Made by a program: the position numbers and the translations under genes
In this document: positions 15,373-25,600 of the stretch, piece by piece
Layout: every line of letters starts with the position of its first letter
Position numbering within the stretch: position 1 is the stretch's first letter
Notes under the pieces: model-generated
What the model was told of the DNA's origin: nothing
Database searches by the model: none
Seen by the model: only the letters and a program-made list of their open reading frames with translations
NCBI GenBank assembly: GCA_964547645.1
Contig: CAZJOM010000001.1
Location: 68,419-132,418 of the forward strand
DNA length: 64,000 nt
Source: SZUA-430 sp964547645
GTDB lineage: Bacteria; Pseudomonadota; Alphaproteobacteria; Micropepsales; Micropepsaceae
Direction: 5' to 3'

Positions 15373-16401
15373 CTACTGCGCCGCCATACGGCCGCGGGGA
15401 TCGGGCTGCGGTGCGGGCGCAGCGTCGTCGAACTCGCCGCGGCGAGGGCCGTCGGCGTAGTCTTCGCGTCGAATGAGGTCGGGTTCTTCGCTTGGCTGTT
15501 CGTCAACCGGTACGGCTGCCGCAGACGCTTCGTTTGCCGCTTGCTCGGCCGCGGCTTGCTGGGCGGCGGAGATGTCGGCACGGTGCTGGCGGAGGAACGG
15601 CGCGATCTCTTTTAGTTCGTCATAGAGACCGAAGGTGAGCCGTTTGGCGCGGCCGATCAGCTGCGCATAGTCGTAAGAGGTGATGCGAACGTTGCGATGC
15701 CTGCCCTCAATGCGCGGATTACCTTCTTGTTCGTCGACTGAACCACCGATCACATAGACATCGACCGGATCGCGTTCGCGCACGGTGCCCGCGCGGATCA
15801 GTTCGCGTACGTTCGTCCAGGCTTCCATCTGCTGCTCGCCACCGATCGTGGCGCGGGCGTTCTTCATCTCGACGACAAGCGTTGGCTGGCCGTCCTTGTG
15901 GCCGCTATTCAACGCGGTATCGATCACAGGCTTCGCAACCGCGCCGTAGCGATCGATTGAGACTTCGCCATCGCGCACGACATATTCCGGCTCGAAGACC
16001 CATAGCGCGCGCTCAAGCATCGCCTTTTGGTCTTCATTGAGGTGAGAGTGCGGATCGGCCCAAATCATTTCCATCTCGGCGATCGCTTCGAGGCGTGCCT
16101 TGAGATGACTGAGCGCGGCCAGCGCTCCATCGCCACCCCACTCCGCCAGGAGTTGTTGGACGGCCTGCGCTTGCGGGTTTTGAGCCGGTTGCGGCCGTGC
16201 GGCCGCCTTAGGGTCCTTGTTCTCGCTGGCGGACTCCTCGCGCTTGGAGGCCAGGGCCATCTTCAGCCCACGGTTGTGCTGTCCGGCGCGTTCAATGTGC
16301 CGCAGAACGGACGCACGCCGGTTCTGCTCGTTCCACATGTACGCTATGGCGACTGCAAATGGCGCAGCTACGCCCAAAACAAAGAGAAACAGCGATCCCA
16401 T
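15373..16401 (-). CDS. Membrane-anchored protein with Shedu/PD-(D/E)xK-like domain
   Basis: 342 residues: one N-terminal membrane segment (SLFLFVLGVAAPFAVAIAYM), a basic helical linker, a low-complexity Ala/Pro/Gln stretch, then a C-terminal domain with ALWVFEPEYVVRDG, an acidic residue in KPVIDTA, LVVEMKNA (E-x-K) and a downstream QQMEAW. This order matches PD-(D/E)xK nuclease folds such as DUF4263/Shedu, which are often linked to defence. The acidic tail is disordered. I chose the ATG at 16401 because it starts immediately before the membrane segment. A GNAT gene follows. The nuclease role is inference from motif order. Confidence 0.6.
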   Translation of the reverse strand: MGSLFLFVLGVAAPFAVAIAYMWNEQNRRASVLRHIERAGQHNRGLKMALASKREESASENKDPKAAARPQPAQNPQAQAVQQLLAEWGGDGALAALSHLKARLEAIAEMEMIWADPHSHLNEDQKAMLERALWVFEPEYVVRDGEVSIDRYGAVAKPVIDTALNSGHKDGQPTLVVEMKNARATIGGEQQMEAWTNVRELIRAGTVRERDPVDVYVIGGSVDEQEGNPRIEGRHRNVRITSYDYAQLIGRAKRLTFGLYDELKEIAPFLRQHRADISAAQQAAAEQAANEASAAAVPVDEQPSEEPDLIRREDYADGPRRGEFDDAAPAPQPDPRGRMAAQ

Positions 16402-16530
16402 GCCTGGGCCCCCACTCGCCGACGCGAAACAATATCCCCCAACGCGTGTACTGTACAGCAGGTTAACGCCAGGTGGTAGCAACCACCAGTTGTTACCTTA
16501 CCGGAGAGGCTCAATGCCGGATTTTGGAGA

Positions 16531-16556
16531 TTCCCCGCCGCGCTGCGCGACGGGGA
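16531..16556 (-). terminator. Hairpin after the autotransporter
   Basis: Near-perfect inverted repeat TTCCCCG..CGGGGAA with an inner CGCG/CGCG pairing, starting 9 bases after the autotransporter stop on the minus strand. No strong T tail. Confidence 0.5.
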
Positions 16557-16564
16557 ACGCGTTC

Positions 16565-19500
16565 TTACCAGCGGGTCCGGAAACCGGCCGAGAGCGTGTG
16601 GCTGGTCACGTCGTTATTCAGGCCGGCGTCGTAGTCGAAGAACACCGTCGAGGCGTCGGTAATTGGCGCGGTGAGGCCGGCGCCAAGGATCAACGAGTCG
16701 CGCGAGAACTCTTCGCCGTTCACCAGCACCGGATTGAATCCGCCGCCCTGTACGTCCGCGAAGTGGGACGAGTGGTCGTCCAGGAACTCGTGTGACCAGA
16801 TGAGCCGACCTTCCGGCACGATCTTGCGGCCCGACTGCATCGTAAACGGATGCGCGAAGCGCGCGCCGATCATGCTCTTGAGCGAGTCCAGGTCGGCTTT
16901 AAGGATGTCGAGCAATGTGCCAACGCCAGTCTCGCTATAGGCGTCGGTTTCAAGATGCGAGTAGCTCAACGCAATGACCGGCTGCAAGCGCCAGCCATTT
17001 TCGGTCTCGAAGATCTTGCCACCTTCGACATAGGCCGAGATCGTGTCGCCGTCGTACTTGCCCTTCGCCGTCGTAGCCACGGAGAAGCGGTTGACGTCGA
17101 AGTTGTGCCAAATGTAGCTGACGTTCGCGTTCACGAAGAGGCGCGTATCGCCGTAGGACCCGTAGGCACCAATTTCGAAACTGTCGACGTCGGCATTGTC
17201 TTGGACGTTTTTGAACTCGACATCGGTCGACGTCCACTGCGCCGCGACACCCGCAAGGAGTAGCGGCGAGAAGACATGATCGACGCCGGCGATGGCGCCG
17301 CCGAGCGAGAAGTCGCTGCCGGGGATAGTCCCCTGCCCGTTCGTATCGCCCCACACCCCAACAGCGCGGCCCCACACCGCCGTCTCGCCAACGCGGCGCA
17401 CGCCCGTGCGCAGCCAAGCGAAGGGATCTTCGCCGGGTGACGCATCGGTCATCACCTGGGTCGCACCGGGGGAGTCGTTCGCTGCAAAGCGGTTGAAGCA
17501 GGACCCGCCGCCCAGCGCCGCCAAGCCGCAGCCACCGGAGCCGATGCCGTTCGCGCGGTCTGCGATATTAGAGTCGAACGGATCTAGCGTGCCGACCACG
17601 TTCGCAACCGTTGCTGATTGGCCGATCGAGGTACGATTGACGCGTAGGTCGACCGTGTTGTCATCGATGAGCGAGTTCAACTCGTAGAGCGAATTGTTCG
17701 CGATCAACGCAGTCGCGGTGAAGTCGCCGAAGATCGCCCCCGCGTTCGGCGCAATAATGACGTCGTTGTACTGAACTTCGGTGAGACCCGGGTTCGCACT
17801 TGCAAAGGCCGGGTCGAGCCAGCCGGCAATGATGCCGTTAAGCGAGACCGTGCCGCCAGTGCCTATGATCAACTGGCCGTAGTCGTTTGGCCCTGCCACC
17901 TGCGTTCCGGTCAAGCTTCCAAAGCCGCTACCACCCGGTGCACCCAGATAGAACATCAGCGTGCCACCGGCGGCTTGCGTGTAGCTGTCGTCGACGTTGA
18001 GCGTCGTCGACTTATCGATGAAAAGCGTACCACCGTTGTTGACGGCGACAGCGTCGACATTGTTGAAGCTGTAGCCGCTGCCGGGCGTTCCAATGGTGTC
18101 GGTGCCCATGATGGCGGTCCCACCGTTGGCCACGGTGAAGGTCGAGAAGTTCTGGGCCTTACCGCCGAAGAAGTAGTGATCGCCGGTCACCATGATTGTG
18201 TCGTTGTTCACACCACCGACACCAACGCCGTTTAGGTCGCCATTGATGCTGCCGTCGCCGCCGACGTACCGGTAAATGCCGGTCGTCCCGGAGAACAGTA
18301 CATCGCCCTCGATGTCGCCGTTGTTCTCAAAAATTGTCGGGTTCGGCGCGGTTCCATTCGCGATATCGAGGAAGACTGCCTGCCCCCCCAGTAACGACGT
18401 GATGGTTCCGTTGTTCGTGACTTGGCCGTTGAGCGTTCCAATCTGGACGTCCAACGCGTTCGAGGACGCAGACAGAATGACGTTGTTGACGACGTTGCCG
18501 GTCATGGTTCCGGCGATTACTTGGAGGCCGGTGTCGGTGCTAAAGCCCTCGATGGTGCCGTTATTCGTGATGTTGCCAATGATGCTCCCAAACGAGATCG
18601 AAACCCCCGTCGCGCTGCCGGAGATCGTGCCCTCGTTCGTAAAGTTGCCGACGAACGATGATTTGCCGAAAAAGAAGTCGTCGGTCGAGACGCCCAGCGA
18701 TACGCCGACATTGCCGGTGATTGTGCCGTTGTTGACGAACGATCCTTCAAAGTCGGGAACCGAAACGACCGCGCCGTAGCTACCGCCGTTGATCGTGCTG
18801 TTGTTGGTAATCGTTCCGTCGAACGAACCGGTCGCAGCAAAGCACGGACCCGAACCACACTCGCCGCCGAACAGAACGTTCCCCTGAACGACGAGACCTT
18901 TGCTACCGCCTTCGATGTGACCGTCGTTCGTGATGTCGCCGGTAAAGCTCCCGAATTCGCCGCCGATCGCAACATATACGCCGGGGCCTTCGCCGCCGTC
19001 GATTGTGCCGGTATTGACGATGTTTCCGTTGAACGAAACCGTGCGCTCGTTGAAGCCGTCGAAGTTGGTTGCGCCAACGAGCAAGCCATAGTTGTTGCCG
19101 GTGATCGAGCCGTCATTCGTGACGTTCCCGGTCCAGGAGTTCGGTGCGATGACGACACCCGTGCCACCTCCCGAAATCGAGCCGGGTGGAACGTGATTGA
19201 TTGGGTCCGACGACGTGTTGCTGAAGTTAGCGTGCGCGGCATCACCCAGGATGACAACGCCCTGGCTTGGACCGCTTATCGAGTTGTAGTTCGTGACGTT
19301 CGTTCCCGTCTCGCCTCCAAGCGTATCAGCTTTCAAAAAGAGGCCCGCACCGAACTCACCGCCGCCACTGATCGTGCCGTAGTTAGTGACGTCGCCGGCA
19401 AAAGTACCAACGTCAAAGCGCGCACCAGTGCCGCTGGCGCCGTGAATGTTTCCGGCATTGTAGAGGCCGCCGCCGTAGGCGTCAGCGGAAGCGTTGATGC

Positions 19501-20323
19501 CGTTCGCGCCGCCGGAGATAACGCTGTAGTTCGTGATGCCGCCGCTGAAGCTCGCGACATCTGTGTTGATGACGATCGCCGTGCCATTGCCGCTGTTGAT
19601 CGACGCCTCGAAGTCGTTGACGATGCCGCCGCTGAACGTGAGCGAGCTAACTTCGCCACCGTCGCCGAGCTTGATGCCGGCGCCGAGACCCGATATCTGG
19701 CCGAAGTTTTGGATTCCATCGTCCCAAAAATTGAAGGCGTCGCCGACGAATATGCCGGCCAAGCCGCCATTGATCGTTGCGTCGGTCGCGTTGGTCAGGC
19801 CGCCGGACAGGCTTCCGAAGATGGCCGCAACACCATAAGAGCCGCCGGACGAGATGTCGCCGTTGTTGAAGATGCCGTTATCGATGAAGCCGCCGCTTTC
19901 GCCGCCGCCAATCTGCAGCGCGTTGCCGATCGTCGACGTGATATTGCCGTTATTCGTCAGCTGCCCAAAGATCTCGGCGCCGCTGTGGATATAGAGCGCG
20001 CCTGCGCCGCCCTCTCCGCCACCGCCGAAAATGTTCCCGTTGTTGATCAGGTCGCCGCTGATGTCATTGTAGACGTCGAACGGAACGAAGCCCGGTCCCG
20101 GATCACCGATCAGCGCGCCGTTCGTCAAGTCGCCCGTTACCGGCGCACTCACCACCACGCAGGTGTTGTTCGCGTTGATTGTGGCACCATCGACAGCGGT
20201 GTCCCACGTCGAGCCGCAGGCGGCTTGCGCCTCTTGCACGACGCCGAAGCCACCGGCAGCGGCAAGTATGGCTAAGGAGGATACGCGCGCCAGGAGGCGG
20301 GCTTTGTTGCGCATCGGGCTCAT
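16565..20323 (-). CDS. Large autotransporter (type Va) with Asn/Gly repeat passenger
   Basis: 1252 residues. Signal peptide (SSLAILAAAGGFGVVQEAQA) and a passenger of about 900 residues made of repeated NNGxI units such as VTNDGSITG, FTNEGTISG and ITNNGTIEG, the pattern of a right-handed beta-helix adhesin. A C-terminal autotransporter barrel of about 280 residues begins near WLRTGVRRVGETAVWGRAVG and ends TLSAGFRTRW with a terminal aromatic. I chose the ATG at 20323 because AAGGAAG precedes it by 7 bases. It lies 59 bases after the FecR-domain gene on the same strand and is probably co-transcribed. It is exported by Sec and self-inserted with BAM; the passenger probably mediates adhesion. Confidence 0.93.
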   Translation of the reverse strand: MSPMRNKARLLARVSSLAILAAAGGFGVVQEAQAACGSTWDTAVDGATINANNTCVVVSAPVTGDLTNGALIGDPGPGFVPFDVYNDISGDLINNGNIFGGGGEGGAGALYIHSGAEIFGQLTNNGNITSTIGNALQIGGGESGGFIDNGIFNNGDISSGGSYGVAAIFGSLSGGLTNATDATINGGLAGIFVGDAFNFWDDGIQNFGQISGLGAGIKLGDGGEVSSLTFSGGIVNDFEASINSGNGTAIVINTDVASFSGGITNYSVISGGANGINASADAYGGGLYNAGNIHGASGTGARFDVGTFAGDVTNYGTISGGGEFGAGLFLKADTLGGETGTNVTNYNSISGPSQGVVILGDAAHANFSNTSSDPINHVPPGSISGGGTGVVIAPNSWTGNVTNDGSITGNNYGLLVGATNFDGFNERTVSFNGNIVNTGTIDGGEGPGVYVAIGGEFGSFTGDITNDGHIEGGSKGLVVQGNVLFGGECGSGPCFAATGSFDGTITNNSTINGGSYGAVVSVPDFEGSFVNNGTITGNVGVSLGVSTDDFFFGKSSFVGNFTNEGTISGSATGVSISFGSIIGNITNNGTIEGFSTDTGLQVIAGTMTGNVVNNVILSASSNALDVQIGTLNGQVTNNGTITSLLGGQAVFLDIANGTAPNPTIFENNGDIEGDVLFSGTTGIYRYVGGDGSINGDLNGVGVGGVNNDTIMVTGDHYFFGGKAQNFSTFTVANGGTAIMGTDTIGTPGSGYSFNNVDAVAVNNGGTLFIDKSTTLNVDDSYTQAAGGTLMFYLGAPGGSGFGSLTGTQVAGPNDYGQLIIGTGGTVSLNGIIAGWLDPAFASANPGLTEVQYNDVIIAPNAGAIFGDFTATALIANNSLYELNSLIDDNTVDLRVNRTSIGQSATVANVVGTLDPFDSNIADRANGIGSGGCGLAALGGGSCFNRFAANDSPGATQVMTDASPGEDPFAWLRTGVRRVGETAVWGRAVGVWGDTNGQGTIPGSDFSLGGAIAGVDHVFSPLLLAGVAAQWTSTDVEFKNVQDNADVDSFEIGAYGSYGDTRLFVNANVSYIWHNFDVNRFSVATTAKGKYDGDTISAYVEGGKIFETENGWRLQPVIALSYSHLETDAYSETGVGTLLDILKADLDSLKSMIGARFAHPFTMQSGRKIVPEGRLIWSHEFLDDHSSHFADVQGGGFNPVLVNGEEFSRDSLILGAGLTAPITDASTVFFDYDAGLNNDVTSHTLSAGFRTRW

Positions 20324-20382
20324 TCGGTGGCTTCCTTCAATTCGGTTTCGCGTTAGGCGCTGCGCTGAGGGGCCGCGCGCCG

Positions 20383-20991
20383 CTATTGGCAACCTTCGAT
20401 TTCACCGTCGGTAATGCCCTCGAAGACGCCGTCGCCGTCGAACGCCACCTTCTCGCCCGACTTGAGCTCGACTTCTTTTCCGGTTTTCTTCGATTTGACG
20501 ACGACATGGTAGGTTTCGCCGTTCGGGCCGTACTCGACCGACACGCCGCCCTCGCCGCTTTCCCCGTCGAAGATACGAAGAATTGTGCCACGTATGCCGA
20601 TGGTGACCGTCGGCGTTTCTAGCTTCACGTTTTCCTTCGGAATCGTTCCCGACACGAAACGGAACAGACCTTTCGTAAAACGAACAGTCTGCTTGTTGGC
20701 ACCGCCTTGGCCCGAATAGACGTACTCGTCGACCGTCAGACGCGAGTTCTGGCCCATCGTTAGCTTCGAGCCATCGAGGAACGTCACCTCAAGGGCGCCA
20801 CGAGCGGCGGTAGAGAGTTCGGCGTTCCGTATGATTGGGTCCCGCAGATTCAAATCGCTGCGTGTGCCTTGGGCCTGCTGCGATGCTGCCGGAATGATCG
20901 CTGTCGTCTTGCCGACTTCGTCAGCATCTGCAGTCCAAGAACACGCAATCACTGAGGCGGCCGCGATCACGGCCTTAACGGTATGTCTCAT
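20383..20991 (-). CDS. Secreted FecR-domain protein
   Basis: 202 residues: signal peptide (VIAAASVIACSWTADA), then a FecR domain (LEVTFLDGSKLTMGQNSRLT, VRFTKGLFRFVSG, TPTVTIGIRGT). This class is wholly periplasmic or secreted and lacks the cytoplasmic anti-sigma part of true FecR regulators. It directly precedes the autotransporter gene; the pairing occurs in several alphaproteobacteria and suggests a role in assembly or surface retention of the adhesin. The terminal Cys (GEIEGCQ) is noted without a known role. Confidence 0.85.
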   Translation of the reverse strand: MRHTVKAVIAAASVIACSWTADADEVGKTTAIIPAASQQAQGTRSDLNLRDPIIRNAELSTAARGALEVTFLDGSKLTMGQNSRLTVDEYVYSGQGGANKQTVRFTKGLFRFVSGTIPKENVKLETPTVTIGIRGTILRIFDGESGEGGVSVEYGPNGETYHVVVKSKKTGKEVELKSGEKVAFDGDGVFEGITDGEIEGCQ

Positions 20992-21458
20992 TCGTTGCTC
21001 TCCCCCGCCAGTGACGAACGTGCCTGTCGTAAATCCCAGGACAGGGCTCGCGTTTGGATGCGGTCTAAAGTGAAGCTACCGGCGGGAGCCGAGGTTTTCT
21101 AGCGGTATTGCTTAGATATTCTTGCGCGACCGTCGCTTTCATTTTGGAGTTGCGCGTTGCACTTCAGTACTCGCGTTAAACATACGAATCGCCTTTGGGA
21201 GTACTTCGTTCGGTCGGCTGGGTCACGCTATTGTAAGTTGCCTAGTAGCCCCCATTTCGGTAAGGCAGCCCCTGAGAGAGACGCTGCAAAAAGCTGGGGC
21301 GGAACGCCGCTGGCTGGCAAAATCGACCGATTTTCTTGGGCCAAACAGGGAACAATTGGTTAAAACGCCGGCTTCGCGACCATTCCGCAACTTCATCACG
21401 GCAAGATGGGCGGCAACACATCCGGCGTTACCGACGTTCGCCCGCAACGAGCAGAACC
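20992..21458. other. Divergent intergenic region without a gene
   Basis: 467 bases between the FecR gene (minus) and the RND adaptor (plus). Small open frames cross it but none has a ribosome site or recognisable product. Both promoters must be here. I do not see a clear operator or a TetR/MarR-type regulator for the pump. Confidence 0.5.
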
Positions 21459-22631
21459 ATGAGTCAGCACAACGATAACAATGCATCGCAGTCGCCCATC
21501 CGCCGCTCGTACGTGGTTGCGGGTGTCATCTTTTTTGTTCTTGCAGTGTGGGTGGCCTCGGGCGCGCTGAACCGGAATCACGATTCGACGGCGATCAAAT
21601 CAGCGGATGCAGCGACGGGAACCGCGGCGAAGGACAAACCCGCCGGCGTCGATCCAAAGGCCGATACGAAAGCTTCGACGAAGCCAGCCGTGCGCGTTCG
21701 CACGATCACAGCGGAAATGCGGGCGCAAGACTTGGCGATTCGCGGCCAAACCCAGGCGCTGCGCAAAGTGCAGGTGCGTGCGGAGACCGCCGGCAAAGTC
21801 TCGGTCGTTCACGCGGACAAGGGCGCCACGGTAAAGGCCGGCGATACGATCTGTCAGCTGAGTGCCGACGCTCGGACCGCCATGCTAAGCGAGGCGCGCG
21901 CGACGATGAAACAGCGCGAGTTGGAATTCGAAGCTGCGAAGACGTTGCAGAAAAAAGGCTTCCGTTCGGAAACCTCGCTGGCCGGCGACTTAGCGCAATA
22001 CCAATCCGCGAAGGCGCAGGTCGAACGGATGGAGAAAGAGCTGGAGAATACCAAGCTCAAGGCGCCGTTCGACGGCATCGTCGACGACCGCATGGTCGAG
22101 GTGGGCGACTACCTGTCGCCGGGTCAACCGTGCGCGATGGTGATCGATCAAGATCCTTTCTTGGTCGTGGGCCAGGTGTCGGAGAAGAACGTCGGACAGC
22201 TGCACATCGGCGACAAAGGTTGGGCGAAGCTGATTACCGGCGAGCGCGTGGAAGGTACCGTGCGCTTCATTTCGAAGAGTTCGGACCCATCGACGCGAAC
22301 ATTCCGGTTGGAGCTTGAGGTCGCGAACAAGGACGGCGCCCTCCGCGACGGCATAACGGCGGACATTCATGTGAGCGCAGCGTCGGTTGAGGCACACAAG
22401 ATCTCACCGGCGATCCTCGGGCTCGACGAGCGCGGCGTGGTCGGCGTGCGCACCATCGACGAGAAAAAGCGCGTGAAGTTCATGCCCGTAACCATCGTCG
22501 CCGACGGTCCGGACGGCGTATGGGTCGCCGGCTTGCCGAAGACGGTCACGATCATCACGGTCGGTCAGGAATATGTCGTGAACGGGCAGGAAGTAACGGT
22601 CACGCCTGAGGATAAGGAAAAGCAGACGTGA
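21459..22631 (+). CDS. RND efflux periplasmic adaptor
   Basis: 390-residue membrane fusion protein: N-terminal anchor (SYVVAGVIFFVLAVWVASGA), lipoyl halves (VRAETAGKVSVVHADKGATV and ENTKLKAPFDGIVDDR), a helical hairpin and a beta-barrel (VVGQVSEKNVGQLHIGDKGW). I chose the ATG at 21459 because upstream codons are composition-poor and unconserved-looking. The stop overlaps the pump gene start as GTGA. It connects the pump to an outer-membrane channel not present here. Confidence 0.93.
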   Translation: MSQHNDNNASQSPIRRSYVVAGVIFFVLAVWVASGALNRNHDSTAIKSADAATGTAAKDKPAGVDPKADTKASTKPAVRVRTITAEMRAQDLAIRGQTQALRKVQVRAETAGKVSVVHADKGATVKAGDTICQLSADARTAMLSEARATMKQRELEFEAAKTLQKKGFRSETSLAGDLAQYQSAKAQVERMEKELENTKLKAPFDGIVDDRMVEVGDYLSPGQPCAMVIDQDPFLVVGQVSEKNVGQLHIGDKGWAKLITGERVEGTVRFISKSSDPSTRTFRLELEVANKDGALRDGITADIHVSAASVEAHKISPAILGLDERGVVGVRTIDEKKRVKFMPVTIVADGPDGVWVAGLPKTVTIITVGQEYVVNGQEVTVTPEDKEKQT

Positions 22632-25600
22632 TCGGAATCGTCGAATGGGCAATCTCGCGCTCGCGGTTGACGCTGAGCGCGCTCGTGGCCGTGATCGTGC
22701 TCGGTACGGTCGCCTACTTGTCCATTCCAAAGGAAGCGGACCCCGACATCCCGCTGCCGTACTTCCAGGTAACCGTCGCGCTGCAGGGCGTAAGCCCCGA
22801 AGACGCGGAGCGCCTCATCGTTCGGCCGCTGGAAACGCAGTTGAAGTCGATCGAGGGCTTGAAGGAACTGCGTGGGATTGCCTCGCAGGGCGCGGGCACC
22901 GTCACACTCGAGTTCGACGTCAACTTCAACAAAGACCGCGCAATGCAAAAGGTGCGCGACGCAGTCGATGCGGCAAAGCCGCAACTGCCGCGCGACGCGG
23001 AAGAACCGTTCATCTATGAGGCGAACACGTCGGACAATCCGATCGTGTCGATCATCCTGTCCGGCAACGTGCCGGAGCGCTCACTGTTGCGCGCGGCAAA
23101 GCGGCTGAAGCGGGATATCGAACCATTGCCTGGGGTGCTTGCCGCCGAGCTCTCGGGACAGCGAGAAGAGTTGCTGGAGGTCACGATCGATCCGACGCGA
23201 CTTGAGAGCTACGGGATTTCCAGCGAAGACCTCTTTCGCCTCGTGGTCGCGAACAATCAGCTGATTGCGGCTGGCTCCCTCGACACGGGCAAGGGGCGCT
23301 TTGCGGTCAAGGTGCCGGGTCTGTTCGAGACGGCGGATGACGTGTTGCGCCTGCCGATCAAGGTGAAGGGCGATGGTGTCGTCCGCCTTGGCGACATCGC
23401 GCAGGTCAGCCGCACGTTCTATGACGCGACGACATACGCCCGGTGGAACGGCAAGCCTGCGATCAGCATCGACGTGAAGAAACGCGCAGGTGCCAACATC
23501 GTCGGCACGATCAAGAGCGTGCGCGACTATGTGGAGAGCATGCGCGCCAATCTCCCCCCCGGTGTGCTGATCGCCTATTCGGGCGATCAGTCCTACTGGA
23601 TCGACGCGCAACTGACGCAGCTCACGAACGCGATTCTGCTGGCCGTGGCACTGGTCATGATCATCGTCGTGGCGTCGCTCGGCTTGCGTTCCGGGTTGAT
23701 CGTCGGCATTTCCATCCCGGCGTCCTTTCTGATCGGATTCCTGTGCCTTTGGTTCGGCGGATACACGCTGAACATGATGATCTTATTTGGCATGGTGATC
23801 ACCGTCGGGCTATTGGTCGACAACGGCATCATCGTCGTCGAATACGCCGACCGGAAGATGACGGAGGGCTTCTCAAAGCGCGAAGCATTTGCGGAAGGCG
23901 GCAAACGCATGTTCTGGCCGGTCGTGTCGTCGACCGCAGCCACCCTCGCAGCATTCGCTCCGTTGCTCTTCTGGCCAGGCATTCCCGGCAAGTTCATGAG
24001 CTTCCTGCCGATCACGGTCATCTTCGTCATGGCGGCATCGATGATCGTGGCGTTGGTGTTCTTGCCGACGATCGGCGCCATCTTCGGCAAGCCCGAACCG
24101 CCGGACCCGCGTATGGAGCGGGCGATCAAGCTGTCGGAAACCGGAAACCTCTACGAAATTCCTGGCTTCACGGGCATTTACGCGCGTTGGGTGACAGTGG
24201 CGGTTCAACGGCCGCTGATGATTCTCGCTGCAGCGGCGGCCTCGCTCGTCGCCGTTGTCGTTGCATTTGGCATGTTCAACAAGGGCGTCGAGTTCTTCGT
24301 TGAGACGGACGCCGACTTCGGCCAAGTCATGGTGCGCGCGCGCGGCAATCTCTCGGCGGACGAGAAACGTGATCTCGTGCTCGACGCCGAGCGCCGCCTG
24401 CTCGACATACGTGGCGTGAAGGGTGTCTACACCGTCTCCGGTCAAGGTGGAGGCGGGCGCGGCGGCGGGCCGGTAGATACGATCGGCGTGATTTTCATCG
24501 AACTCCTGCCCTACAATGATCGCGGACCATCGAAGCCGATCATGGCGGACATTCGCAAACGCCTTGAAGGACTGACCGGTATCAAGGCCGAGCTGCAAGA
24601 GCAGCAGAGCGGGCCCGGGGGCGGCAAGGACATTCAAATTGAGATGGGGTCAGAGAACTATGCCGCGCTCGACCGCGTAGTCGCAGCGGTGCGCGCCCAC
24701 GGTGATAAGATGCCCGGCCTGGTCGATGTAGAAGACTCGCGGCCGCTACCCGGCATCGAATGGAACATCAAGCTCGACCGCGAGCAGGCCGGCCGGTTCG
24801 GCGCGGATGTCGGCAATGTCGGCGCCGCGATCCAGCTGGTAACCAACGGCATCAAGATCGGCGAGTACCGGCCGGACGATGCCGACGACGAGATCGACAT
24901 TCGCGTCCGCTTTCCGAAAGAAGATCGCGGCATATCGGCACTGGACCAACTACGCGTGAACACGCGCGAGGGGGCAATTCCGATCACGAACTTCGTGCAG
25001 CGTACGGCCGAACAGCAGACGACGAGATTCGAGCGCATCCAGGGGGTTCGGGTCTGGCGCGTGCGGGCGAACGTCGTCGACGACAACCCGAAATACAACA
25101 CGAATGAGCGGATCACGGAATTCAAGAAGTGGATCGCAGCACAAAATTTCGATCCGTCGGTAACTGTGAAGTTCCGTGGTTCGAACGAGGAGCAGGATAA
25201 GTCCTCACAGTTCTTGGCCGTAGCATTCATCATGGCGCTGCTCGTGATCGGCGGCATATTGATCGTTCAGTTCAACAACTTCTGGCATGCGTTCGTCGTG
25301 CTGACCGCCGTCATCTTCTCCTCGATCGGCGTCATGCTTGGGATCTTGATCCAAGGCCAGATGTTCTCGGTCATCATGAGCGGCACCGGGATCGTGGCGC
25401 TCATGGGCGTGATGGTGAACCACAACATTGTCCTCGTGGACACGTTCCATCACTTGATCGATCAAGGGTTCAAGCCGATGGACGCGATCATCCGCACGGG
25501 TGTGCAGCGTCTCAGGCCGGTCATCCTCACGACCGTCACCGCGATGCTGGGGCTGTTGCCGTTGATGTACAAGTTCGACGTCGACTTTTTCACCCGCACC

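Noticed and set aside
18917..20275. 452-codon antisense frame over the autotransporter
   Set aside because: Arises from the repeat codons of the passenger; residue pattern is Val/Ala/Asp-rich without family features.
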